Below, piece after piece: positions 1 through 6,244 of a stretch of DNA of 15,325 nt; position 1 is the first letter of the stretch, and each line of letters begins with the position of its first letter. Below the pieces are notes generated by a model. It made no database searches and had not been told where the DNA came from. It saw only the letters and a program-made list of their open reading frames with translations. Both the position numbers and the translations under genes were made by a program. The DNA is from Anaerolineae bacterium (GTDB lineage Bacteria; Chloroflexota; Anaerolineae; 4572-78; J111), in contig JAHDWA010000134.1 of assembly GCA_023382535.1 (NCBI GenBank), positions 1 to 15,325 on the forward strand, given 5' to 3'.

Positions 1-135
1 AGACTCTGGAATAATATGATCAATTTCAAGCAAGGGGCCAATGATTTGCTGAGAGGTTAGGCAGTAACCGCAACGAAAGTGAGCGGCTGCAGCCACCCGC
101 TGCCGGAGCGCTGCCGAGATAGAGTGGGTACTCAT
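1..135 (-). CDS. HNH endonuclease, N-terminal part (runs off the window)
   Basis: Only the first 45 codons are inside the window. The translation contains HFRCGYC, a CxxC zinc-binding pair, followed by LEIDHIIPES. The IDHI-P core is the first histidine motif of the HNH nuclease family, which cuts DNA using a metal ion held by the histidines. The ATG at 135 overlaps the stop codon of the upstream small protein (shared ATGA), so translation is probably coupled and the two proteins are likely made together. The second half of the HNH motif, with its Asn and last His, lies outside the window, so catalytic completeness cannot be judged. It could be a stand-alone nuclease, a mobile gene, or the nuclease half of a two-gene defence or toxin-like module. 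The family call is solid; the role is unknown. Confidence 0.8.
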   Translation of the reverse strand, partial: MSTHSISAALRQRVAAAAHFRCGYCLTSQQIIGPLLEIDHIIPES

Positions 136-560
136 TCTAATGGCGTAAACTGCTGGAGATCAGCGACATCATAGTTCCGTTGTTTCAAGAGCACGGCTGC
201 CTGAGCGCGGACCAGCAGCGTTTCCCGATAGAGCGCCAGGAGCGCCTGCTCCTCAGCTTCTTCTTCTGGGCTTAATGGATCACCCGCCTGTTGCCGCTGG
301 TGTAAGGCTTCAAGACGGGTTCGTTGTTCAACCGGCATGGCCGCTCGCGCCGCTTGCCACAAGGCCGCATCATTCAGATAAGCCATCTGGGCTAATGACG
401 AACGCATTTCCACCGGTGCAGTATTCATCACCGGCACAACAGCCACGACAGCTTCAACCAGGATATCTTCGACGGGCCGTTGCGCTTTTTCTGCTGCCCG
501 CTGAATCTGGTTATAAACTGTCTCTGGCACATCTAATGTAATTGCATGCATGGTTCCCAT
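132..560 (-). CDS. Small ribbon-helix-helix-like protein coupled to an HNH nuclease
   Basis: This 142-residue protein begins with a beta-strand-like stretch (HAITLDVPETVYNQIQRAAE, residues 5-24) followed by two predicted helices, the pattern of ribbon-helix-helix DNA-binding proteins and antitoxins. Residues 50-125 are Ala/Glu/Gln-rich and predicted helical, and the end reads LLKQRNYDVADLQQFTPLE. I do not recognise a named family. Its stop overlaps the start of the HNH gene by the shared ATGA, which suggests a two-gene unit. The ATG at 560 is chosen because GGGTGAG lies about 6 nt upstream; the Met at codon 4 would have that site too far away. An extended -10 promoter lies about 50 nt upstream. 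It may be an antitoxin-like or autoregulatory partner of the nuclease; this is inference from layout only. Confidence 0.75.
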   Translation of the reverse strand: MGTMHAITLDVPETVYNQIQRAAEKAQRPVEDILVEAVVAVVPVMNTAPVEMRSSLAQMAYLNDAALWQAARAAMPVEQRTRLEALHQRQQAGDPLSPEEEAEEQALLALYRETLLVRAQAAVLLKQRNYDVADLQQFTPLE

Positions 561-606
561 CTTTTTCTCACCCTTCTATGTTTTACCTTACCCTCACCGC
601 CAAACT

Positions 607-615
607 ATTATAACA
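607..615 (-). promoter_or_regulatory. Extended -10 promoter for the RHH/HNH pair
   Basis: Read on the minus strand, these bases are TGTTATAAT: a perfect TATAAT -10 box with the TG extension one base upstream. No good -35 box sits 16-18 nt upstream, which is acceptable for an extended -10 promoter. Predicted transcription start is near 600, giving a leader of about 40 nt to the ATG at 560. Confidence 0.55.
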
Positions 616-671
616 CCAATATCATTAAGTTAGCCACCCGCTCAGTTTTCAACGAAATCGCTCCGCTGGTT

Positions 672-1064
672 CTATGAGCCTTTTTCCGGCAATACCACAA
701 CTTCATCCAGAGATACCTTTAGCACTTTCGCAATTGCGGTTAATACTTCGGTCGTACCGGTTCGTTTGCCCCTTTCCAGTTGTGACAAATAGGGTGTGCT
801 GATGCCTACTGCCTGGGCTAACTGCTGTTGGGTCAGTTGCCGGTATTCTCGCCAGACCTTAATCGGGTTTTCGCCATCCATAATCGCGTAGACTACGTCA
901 CTCGGAATTAACTCTTCCTCACCCCGCTCAACCTTCATTCTGACCGCATCATAATCGCCAATATCCTGTAACATCTCTGCCTCTTCGGCCAGTTGCAGAT
1001 ATAATTCATAGGGAATGACCGCCCATTCCGGCTTGCCGTCTCGCTCGATAATTTGTACGTTCAT
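672..1064 (-). CDS. XRE-family helix-turn-helix regulator, antitoxin-like
   Basis: This 130-residue protein carries a Cro/C1-type helix-turn-helix in its C-terminal half, about residues 70-125 (WREYRQLTQQQLAQAVGIST, then PYLSQLERGKRTGTTEVLTA). The N-terminal half (MNVQIIERDGKPEWAVIPYE, with acidic helices to residue 60) resembles Phd/YefM-type antitoxin N-termini. Such proteins usually repress their own operon and neutralise a RelE/ParE-like toxin, but no toxin gene is seen on either side, so this one looks orphaned. The reading frame is open 42 codons further upstream, but the ATG at 1064 is chosen because GGAGAGG lies 7 nt before it and the extra codons do not look like protein. A promoter lies at 1103-1131. 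Gene family: confident; antitoxin role: moderate. Confidence 0.85.
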   Translation of the reverse strand: MNVQIIERDGKPEWAVIPYELYLQLAEEAEMLQDIGDYDAVRMKVERGEEELIPSDVVYAIMDGENPIKVWREYRQLTQQQLAQAVGISTPYLSQLERGKRTGTTEVLTAIAKVLKVSLDEVVVLPEKGS

Positions 1065-1102
1065 CGGTAAACCTCTCCACGGGGAGCAATCTTGAGAACT
1101 AA

Positions 1103-1131
1103 ATAGTACCAGAAAACATCGTCCCTGGAAA
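1103..1131 (-). promoter_or_regulatory. Promoter of the XRE regulator
   Basis: On the minus strand: -35 TTTCCA (1131-1126), 17-nt spacer, -10 TACTAT (1108-1103) with a TG extension (TGG before TACTAT). It would start transcription near 1096, about 32 nt before the ATG at 1064, leaving room for the GGAGAGG ribosome site. Confidence 0.55.
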
Positions 1132-1161
1132 GAATATACCCTAATTGAAACGTATCCGATT

Positions 1162-1190
1162 TGGACATCTCCCCTAATCGGTGCTATCAT
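1162..1190 (+). promoter_or_regulatory. Promoter of the DUF5107-like lipoprotein, probably leaderless
   Basis: -35 TGGACA (1162-1167), 17-nt spacer, -10 TATCAT (1185-1190), each one mismatch from consensus, with a TG extension (TGC before TATCAT). Transcription would start near 1196-1200, only 2-6 nt before the ATG at 1202. The lack of any Shine-Dalgarno sequence before that ATG fits a leaderless or near-leaderless message. Confidence 0.6.
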
Positions 1191-1201
1191 AGCCCCTCTG
1201 T

Positions 1202-2773
1202 ATGAAGCAACACCTGTCCCATGGGAACTCTCTGGCCGCCATAGCCCTGAGCCTGGCGGCGCTTTTTATGATCGTGGGCTGCGGCACTGATGCCGCGCCC
1301 GGTGCGGCGGCCCTTCCGCCCATAGCAACGCTAGAGCCAACCCCTACCCCCACCCCTTTACCGCCGGCCCTTGCGCCCAGCCCATCGCCTACGAGCGTTC
1401 CCGCCACCCTGCCACCTGTACCAACGGCTACACCGCTGCCTGCTCCGCCCACGCCTTCCCGCATCCTCGCCTCCCCTCCTCCCACCTCTCCCGTCCAAGT
1501 TTCCATGACTACCCTCACCCTGCCGACTTATCCTATCTGGGATTTTCTGACCGAGCAGGTAGACCCCGTTTACAATATTCCGGTCTTTTACTTCAACCGC
1601 GCCGCCTACGAAGCCGCCGGCCCCGGTCCAACCCCCAAAGCCTACAGCGGCGTCGTCCTGGAAAACGCCTATTTGCGGCTGACCTTTCTGCCGGAGCTGG
1701 GCGGGCGCCTGTACAGCGCGGTCGTCAAGGCCACCGGCCAGGAAATCTTTTACCACAACCCGGTGGTCAAGCCCTCGCGCTACGGGGTGCTCCAGCCCTA
1801 CGAAGCCAACTGGTGGCTGGCGGCCGGCGGCATGGAGTGGGCCTACCCCACCCAGGAGCACGGCTACCGCTTTGGCGTGCCCTGGCACTATACCACCAGC
1901 GTCACCGCTGAAGGCGCGACCATTACCCTGAGCGACCGGGCCGAGGGCCGGGTCGGCGCGGCGGTCAGCGTCACCCTGCCGCCGGACAGCGCCGCCTTTA
2001 CCGTCGCGCCCTGGCTGGTCAACGAGAGCGCCCAGGCCGTGCCGGTGCAGTTCTGGACCAACGCCGCCCTGACCCTCGGTGCGGCTTCGATGTCGCCCCG
2101 GACCCAATTTGTTATTCCGGTGGACAAGGTCATCGTTCACAGCCGGGGCGAGCCGGGCTGGGCTATTCCCGGCGAGCGGCAGGAGCTGTCCTGGCCTGTC
2201 GCCGGGCAGACCGATTTGCGCGACTACCGCCAGTGGGCCAACTACCTGGGCGTGTTCGCCCCTGATCTGAATGCGCCCTTTGTCGGCGCGTACAATCCCG
2301 ACACCAACGTCGGCGTGGTGCGGCTGATCCAGCCGGGCCAGGTGCCCGGCAACAAGCTCTTTGCCTTCGGTTCAGCCTTCCCCGATAAAAGCTACACCGA
2401 CGACGGTTCCCAATATTTTGAACTCTGGGGCGGGGCCAACCGGGGCTTCTGGCCGGAAGACGACGTGACCGTTCCGCCGGGCGGCGTGGTCGAGTGGCGG
2501 GAACGGTGGTGGCCGCTGGCCGGGCTGGGCGGGCTGACCTGGGCTAACGAGCATGCCGCCCTTGCCCTCGGCCAGAGCGAAGTCGCGCTTTTGGTTTCCC
2601 GCCCGACTCGCGGTACAATCAGCGTTTTGGCCGGGGAGACAGTTCTCCTGAGCCAGCCGGTTAACGCCGCCCCGGCCGCGCCCGCGCGCTGGCCTTTAGC
2701 GGCGACGGCCGGGCCGCTGCGCGTCCAGGTTGCAGATGAGACCGGAACTATTTTATTAGATTATCAACCTTGA
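1202..2773 (+). CDS. Secreted lipoprotein with Pro/Thr linker and DUF5107-like domain
   Basis: The 523-residue product starts with a signal peptide (hydrophobic residues 11-25) ending in a lipobox-like IVGC, with Cys27 as the probable lipidation site, so it should be anchored outside the membrane. Residues 45-95 form a Pro/Thr/Ala-rich linker (TPTPTPLPPALAPSPSPTSVP style). The rest, from about residue 105, has LENAYLRLTFLPELGGRLYS, GQEIFYHNPV and GGMEWAYPTQEHGY, the signature of DUF5107, a beta-sandwich domain related to aldose-epimerase-like folds and often found in carbohydrate-related proteins. Substrate and activity are unknown. Here it stands alone rather than fused to TPRs. The ATG at 1202 has no ribosome site, but a strong promoter places the transcript start just before it. 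The next gene follows after 56 nt of repeat DNA. Confidence 0.85.
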   Translation: MKQHLSHGNSLAAIALSLAALFMIVGCGTDAAPGAAALPPIATLEPTPTPTPLPPALAPSPSPTSVPATLPPVPTATPLPAPPTPSRILASPPPTSPVQVSMTTLTLPTYPIWDFLTEQVDPVYNIPVFYFNRAAYEAAGPGPTPKAYSGVVLENAYLRLTFLPELGGRLYSAVVKATGQEIFYHNPVVKPSRYGVLQPYEANWWLAAGGMEWAYPTQEHGYRFGVPWHYTTSVTAEGATITLSDRAEGRVGAAVSVTLPPDSAAFTVAPWLVNESAQAVPVQFWTNAALTLGAASMSPRTQFVIPVDKVIVHSRGEPGWAIPGERQELSWPVAGQTDLRDYRQWANYLGVFAPDLNAPFVGAYNPDTNVGVVRLIQPGQVPGNKLFAFGSAFPDKSYTDDGSQYFELWGGANRGFWPEDDVTVPPGGVVEWRERWWPLAGLGGLTWANEHAALALGQSEVALLVSRPTRGTISVLAGETVLLSQPVNAAPAAPARWPLAATAGPLRVQVADETGTILLDYQP

Positions 2774-2779
2774 AAGATA

Positions 2780-2829
2780 ATACGTGATGCGTGACTTTTT
2801 TACGCATCACGTATCACGCATCATGCATC
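2780..2829 (+). repeat. 13-bp perfect inverted repeat and heptamer tandem array
   Basis: ATACGTGATGCGT (2780-2792) and ACGCATCACGTAT (2802-2814) are perfect reverse complements around a 9-nt T-rich loop. The right arm is also the start of four tandem heptamers: ACGCATC, ACGTATC, ACGCATC, ATGCATC (2802-2829), ending exactly at the ATG of the next gene. It is not a terminator, since no T-run follows the second arm. It fills the whole spacer between the lipoprotein and the zinc-ribbon gene. Confidence 0.8.
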
Positions 2830-5073
2830 ATGACCGACGAATTCGACATTCAATGTGAAAGCTGCGGCACCCTCTACAGCAGCCTGGAAGAGGTCTGTCC
2901 CTACTGCGGCCAGCCGCAGCCGCTCTACGAGGAAACAATCCCCGCCTCGCCCGCGGCGACCTACGGCGGCCTGTCCTTCGATTCTACCCTGGAGGATGAC
3001 GCCGCCTATCCGGCTTATCCCGCAACCCTGCCTGACTACGCCGGTCCAGCAGATGAGTTTTTGGAAGACGAGTACGCCGGGTATCAGGACCCCTACGCCG
3101 ATTATGGGGAGTATGGCCAAAGCGATAACACCTACGACGAAGGTTATGAGGGCCAGCAAGCCTACTACGATTCCTACGCCGGGTACGAAGCCGGCGAACC
3201 GGCCGTGGGCTATGCCGAGGATGGCGGCTATTTGGCCGATGATGAGGACGAGACGGACCTGGCCATTGAAGCGCAGCCGCGCCGCTTCACCAAGCGCCGG
3301 ACCCTACTCGGCTGTCTGGGCATTTTTCTATGCATTGGCCTGTTCTATGGCGGGATTGGTCTCCTGGGGGCCTATCATGGCCTGCAAGAACAAACCTCGG
3401 CCAAGCAGGCCGAAGCACAAATGCATTTTGAGCGGGGCCAGGAGCACATAAAAAATAACTCGCTGGATCTGGCCATTGCCGAATTTGAACTGGCGCTGAG
3501 CCTGAACCCCGGCCTGCTCGAAGCCCGTGAGGCCCTGCGCGAAGCCCGGCGCATTACCCAGGCCCGGCCAACCCCCACGTCGGAAACACGCACGGCGGCG
3601 GCGGCCTCGATTATGGAAAAGGCCGAGGTCCAGGTGACAGAGAAAAAATGGGCCGAGGCCGTGGAAACCCTGGCTCAAATCCGCGACCTTGACCCGGATT
3701 ACCAATCCGAACGGGTCTCTGAGTTGATTTACACGGCCAATTACCAACTGGGCCGGCAATTGATTACCCCGGATGAGATTGACCAGGCGCTCCAGGCTTT
3801 TGAGCGGGCGCTGGCCGAACGTCCTGATGACCCCGAAACGACCGGGGAGCTGACCAAAGCCTCGTGGTATCTCGAGGGCAAAGCGGCGGAAGAGACCGAC
3901 CTGGAAACAGCCATTGCTGCCTTCAGCCGGCTCTATGATGAGGATGCCGCTTACCTGGATGTCGAAAAACGCCTGCTGGCCGCATACGAGCTGTATGGTG
4001 ATACATTGGTGGAGCAAGAGGAGTGGTGCCAGGCCGAAACGCAGTTTCTCGCCGCCAACCGGCTTGAGCCAACCGCCGCTCTCCGGGCCAAAGCCGAGAT
4101 CAGCACGGAGCAGTGCAACCAAACGCAAGTGGCCGATGCCAACGGCTCAACTCTAGAGGTGACGCCCAGAGCAACCGTGCCTGCTGGTGCTGCCGGCTCG
4201 GCCTCTGTTGCCGCCACCTCTAATGTCACGCCAACTGCCGCCGCCAGGCCGGCTCCACCTGCCGGGGGCGGCAGCGGCCTGATCTACTTTTCAGACTTTA
4301 ACCCGGCAGAGGCGCGCTGGGAGATTCTGGCTGTACCGCCCAGCGGGGGAACTCCCAAGCTGGTCGTCATCAACGGCACCATGCCGGCGGTTAGCCCGGA
4401 TGGGCGCTGGCTGGTCTACCATTCCGAGCTGCTGGATGCCGAGGGATTTCACCGTTTTGATTTGACCAGCGGCGAGGATGCCCGCATTACCCAATTTAAA
4501 CGCCATATCCTGCCGCGCTGGGGCAGCGACAGCAGCCGCTTCATCTTTCCGGCTCAAGAGCCGGGCACCGGCCGCTGGCAGGTTCTCCTGGGCTTTGCCG
4601 ACGGCAAAAGTGACCCCATCATTTTAAGAGATGGCCGCACCCCCGACTGGTCGTCCACCAACTTGATTGCCTACCAGGGCACCGACCCCGCCGGCAACAA
4701 CCCCGGTATTTATGTTGTTCCCTTCGACGGCGGTGAAGCCACTCGCCTGACCAACCACGAAAGCGACCGCTCCCCCGATTTTTCGCCGGATGGGTCGCAA
4801 CTGGCTTATATGTCTACCCAGGGGGGCAATTGGGATATTTATACGATCAATACGGCTGGCGGCGCCCCTCGCCAACTTACCACTTCACCCGGTCAAGATG
4901 GTTTGCCGGCCTGGTCCCCCGACGGCTCGCAAATTGCCTATGTTTCGGATGGGGGGGGCGGTTGGGCGATTTATGTGGTCAGCGCGGCCGGGGGGACGCC
5001 GGTTAAGATAACGGCCTGGGATGGCGTCAACCTGCCGGATTGGCTGTTAGCTCAAATCTGGTGGGCGCGATAA
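2830..5073 (+). CDS. Zinc-ribbon, membrane, TPR and TolB-like beta-propeller fusion protein
   Basis: This 747-residue protein has four parts. Residues 9-26 hold a CxxC-x10-CxxC zinc ribbon (CESCG, CPYCG). Residues 35-150 are acidic and Tyr/Gly/Asp-rich, with repeated YADYGEYG-like segments. One transmembrane helix (about 157-183, GCLGIFLCIGLFYGGIGLLG) follows basic KRR. Beyond it lie TPR helices (about 195-430, such as AIAEFELALSLNPGLLEARE), an Ala/Pro/Thr linker, and from about 482 a TolB/PD40-type propeller with repeated SPDG and GGxxxxLT motifs (FSPDGSQLAYMS, WSPDGSQIAYVS). The ribbon and acidic segment are probably cytoplasmic and the TPR/propeller outside. The frame is open to a GTG at 2791, but those codons are repeat DNA, so the ATG at 2830 is preferred; neither has a clear ribosome site. 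Function is unknown; a scaffold or sensor is plausible. Confidence 0.88.
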   Translation: MTDEFDIQCESCGTLYSSLEEVCPYCGQPQPLYEETIPASPAATYGGLSFDSTLEDDAAYPAYPATLPDYAGPADEFLEDEYAGYQDPYADYGEYGQSDNTYDEGYEGQQAYYDSYAGYEAGEPAVGYAEDGGYLADDEDETDLAIEAQPRRFTKRRTLLGCLGIFLCIGLFYGGIGLLGAYHGLQEQTSAKQAEAQMHFERGQEHIKNNSLDLAIAEFELALSLNPGLLEAREALREARRITQARPTPTSETRTAAAASIMEKAEVQVTEKKWAEAVETLAQIRDLDPDYQSERVSELIYTANYQLGRQLITPDEIDQALQAFERALAERPDDPETTGELTKASWYLEGKAAEETDLETAIAAFSRLYDEDAAYLDVEKRLLAAYELYGDTLVEQEEWCQAETQFLAANRLEPTAALRAKAEISTEQCNQTQVADANGSTLEVTPRATVPAGAAGSASVAATSNVTPTAAARPAPPAGGGSGLIYFSDFNPAEARWEILAVPPSGGTPKLVVINGTMPAVSPDGRWLVYHSELLDAEGFHRFDLTSGEDARITQFKRHILPRWGSDSSRFIFPAQEPGTGRWQVLLGFADGKSDPIILRDGRTPDWSSTNLIAYQGTDPAGNNPGIYVVPFDGGEATRLTNHESDRSPDFSPDGSQLAYMSTQGGNWDIYTINTAGGAPRQLTTSPGQDGLPAWSPDGSQIAYVSDGGGGWAIYVVSAAGGTPVKITAWDGVNLPDWLLAQIWWAR

Positions 5074-5102
5074 TTGATTTATAGAATGATTTAGAGTATA
5101 CT
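5074..5102 (+). promoter_or_regulatory. Promoter of tRNA-Pro
   Basis: -35 TTGATT (5074-5079), directly after the stop codon of the preceding gene, 17-nt spacer, -10 TATACT (5097-5102). The predicted start near 5109 is about 5 nt before the tRNA. Confidence 0.6.
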
Positions 5103-5113
5103 TTAGGCAAATT

Positions 5114-5188
5114 CGGGGTGTAGCTCAGCCCGGTTAGAGCGCTTGGTTTGGGACCAAGAGGCCGGCGGTTCAAATCCGCCCACCCCGA
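5114..5188 (+). tRNA. tRNA-Pro, anticodon TGG
   Basis: A complete 75-nt cloverleaf. Acceptor stem CGGGGTG pairs with CACCCCG; D-stem GCTC/GAGC; anticodon stem CTTGG/CCAAG around loop TTTGGGA, giving anticodon TGG, which reads CCA and related proline codons; T-stem GGCGG/CCGCC with loop TTCAAAT. The discriminator base is A and the 3' CCA is not encoded, so it must be added by the CCA-adding enzyme. A receiver-domain gene starts 42 nt downstream without an obvious terminator, so the two may share a transcript. Confidence 0.97.
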
Positions 5189-5230
5189 CAAAATACCCAG
5201 CTTAACAACTACATCCTGGAGAGTGTTCCG

Positions 5231-5617
5231 ATGTCCAGCAACACTACTATCCCTATTCGTGTCCTGTATGTGGAAGACGATAAAACCTTGCAGTTATCTT
5301 TAGCCCAAATGCTGCAAATATTGGGCTATGAGGTGGCTTGTGCGGATAACGGCAAGCAGGGTGTCGAGAAAGCCGAAAGCTGGCTGCCCGATATTATTTT
5401 GATGGATATGCGCATGCCCGTTATGAGTGGAGACCAGGCCATCCAGGTTTTACGCGGCAATCCAGCCACGGCCAATATCCCCATCTTCGTCTTATCAGCT
5501 TTTACCGATGCCAAAACCCGGGATTTGTGCAAGCAAGTCGGGGCTAATAAGTTCATTACCAAGCCGCCTGATATTCGCAAGATTGACGCCGAAATCAAAG
5601 AACAGCTCAAAAAGTAA
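5231..5617 (+). CDS. Single-domain CheY-like response regulator
   Basis: The 128-residue product is a receiver domain and nothing else. Acidic pocket residues are Asp16 and Asp17 (VEDD), the phosphate-accepting aspartate is Asp59 (LMDMRMP), the switch Ser is Ser89 (VLSAF) and the conserved lysine is Lys111 (ITKPP), so all key residues are present. Such proteins pass a phosphate signal from a histidine kinase to a partner protein rather than binding DNA. The ATG at 5231 is preceded by GGAGAG with a 7-nt gap, a good ribosome site. It lies between two tRNA genes with no kinase beside it; the kinase at 8952-10502 has its own partner, so this one's cognate kinase is unknown. Its role (motility, polarity or other) cannot be told from sequence. 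Confidence 0.95.
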   Translation: MSSNTTIPIRVLYVEDDKTLQLSLAQMLQILGYEVACADNGKQGVEKAESWLPDIILMDMRMPVMSGDQAIQVLRGNPATANIPIFVLSAFTDAKTRDLCKQVGANKFITKPPDIRKIDAEIKEQLKK

Positions 5618-5682
5618 TCATGACACGCGAAGCGGCTAACTTGTCCGGCAGGACCGCCTAAATTTCGGAGCAGGTTCTAAAT

Positions 5683-5710
5683 TTTACACCAACTCTTAAT
5701 TGGATATAAT
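5683..5710 (+). promoter_or_regulatory. Promoter of the tRNA-Gly / tRNA-Ile pair
   Basis: -35 TTTACA (5683-5688), 16-nt spacer, perfect -10 TATAAT (5705-5710). The start near 5717 is about 6 nt before tRNA-Gly. The intron-containing tRNA-Ile begins only 9 nt after tRNA-Gly, so it probably uses the same promoter. Confidence 0.7.
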
Positions 5711-5722
5711 TTATTGTACTAT

Positions 5723-5793
5723 GCGGGCATAGCTTAGTGGTAAAGCCCTAGCCTTCCAAGCTAGTTACACGGGTTCGAGCCCCGTTGCCCGCT
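5723..5793 (+). tRNA. tRNA-Gly, anticodon TCC
   Basis: A complete 71-nt cloverleaf. Acceptor GCGGGCA pairs with TGCCCGC; D-stem GCTT/AAGC; anticodon stem CTAGC/GCTAG around loop CTTCCAA, anticodon TCC (reads GGA/GGG); T-stem ACGGG/CCCGT with loop TTCGAGC. Discriminator T, no encoded CCA. A T-run follows, but there is no terminator hairpin of its own, and the next tRNA begins 9 nt later. Confidence 0.97.
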
Positions 5794-5834
5794 TTTTTTA
5801 TTGGGCCCTTAGCTCAGCGGTTAGAGCGGCCGGC

Positions 5835-6209
5835 TCAGAGGAGTGAGTCTAAGTTGAGATGAGGATTATGTAACTCAGCATGGCAGTTGTGGCATACCAG
5901 AATACATTTGTCAAGCTCGGCTAATACCGATTTCAAGCCTCGGTTTGATAAAGAGCGCATATCAAGCTTAAAATCTTTCTCGGCAGAATCGGTATGATGA
6001 AAAGCCAAAGCAGCTAGGTTTTTGCGGTAACCACAGATAGAACAGCAACTACCAGCAGCTTTTATCAGCTTGAGTTTTCTAGTAAGCCCTCTGTCTTTCT
6101 GAGATGGATAACTCTGATGGTACTTGTTTTTACAGGCTGACGAGCAAAATCTTGTCTGCTTGCCTCGCAAAAGAGTACCGCAGATAATGCAGTTAGACTG
6201 TTCTGTCAT
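5835..6209 (-). CDS. HNH endonuclease encoded antisense within the group I intron
   Basis: The 124-residue product has an N-terminal four-cysteine zinc site (Cys7, Cys10, Cys22, Cys26; CIICG, FCSSAC) and an HNH core with a second zinc site (Cys56, Cys59, Cys106, Cys109): LAFHHTD at 68-74 and CILVCHNCHAELH at 102-114. All expected metal and catalytic residues are visible. HNH proteins of this kind cut DNA, and in an intron the natural role is homing. The gene lies opposite to the tRNA and intron, so it needs its own promoter, found at 6216-6244. That promoter predicts a transcript starting at or near the ATG at 6209, so it may be leaderless; a GTG at 6224 would add five residues. The stop codon (5837-5835) covers the 5' splice junction, so the last codons also encode the guide sequence. 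Confidence 0.88.
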   Translation of the reverse strand: MTEQSNCIICGTLLRGKQTRFCSSACKNKYHQSYPSQKDRGLTRKLKLIKAAGSCCSICGYRKNLAALAFHHTDSAEKDFKLDMRSLSNRGLKSVLAELDKCILVCHNCHAELHNPHLNLDSLL

Positions 6210-6236
6210 AACTGCATTATACACTCAATAAGACTC
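5845..6236. repeat. Imperfect inverted repeat flanking the intronic HNH gene
   Basis: GAGTCT plus TTGAG (5845-5850, 5854-5858) are the reverse complement of CTCAA plus AGACTC (6224-6228, 6231-6236), with a small unpaired bulge. The arms bracket the HNH gene almost exactly. In RNA they would close a stem at the base of the insertion and so keep the gene out of the way of the ribozyme fold; alternatively they mark the ends of the inserted DNA. Confidence 0.6.
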
Positions 6237-6244
6237 TCTGCAAA
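6216..6244 (-). promoter_or_regulatory. Promoter for the intronic HNH gene
   Basis: On the minus strand: -35 TTTGCA (6244-6239), 17-nt spacer, perfect -10 TATAAT (6221-6216). The predicted start is about 6209, the A of the HNH ATG, so the message may lack a leader. It lies between the HNH start and the intron P2 helix. Confidence 0.6.

Noticed and set aside
1358..2140. 260-codon minus-strand open frame
   Set aside because: It lies wholly antisense to the DUF5107-like lipoprotein, has an Arg/Gly-rich composition and no recognisable domain or ribosome site; it is a GC-driven shadow frame.
2780..2814. Hairpin considered as a terminator for the lipoprotein gene
   Set aside because: The 13-bp stem is followed by CACGCATC, not a T-run; the T's lie in the loop.
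3328..4128. 266-codon minus-strand open frame
   Set aside because: Antisense to the TPR region of the propeller gene, with no family features; the plus-strand frame has clear domains.
5836..5837. Alternative 5' splice sites after C5836 or A5837
   Set aside because: Both would restore the tRNA sequence but would end the intron in C or A and lack the U before the junction, against group I rules.
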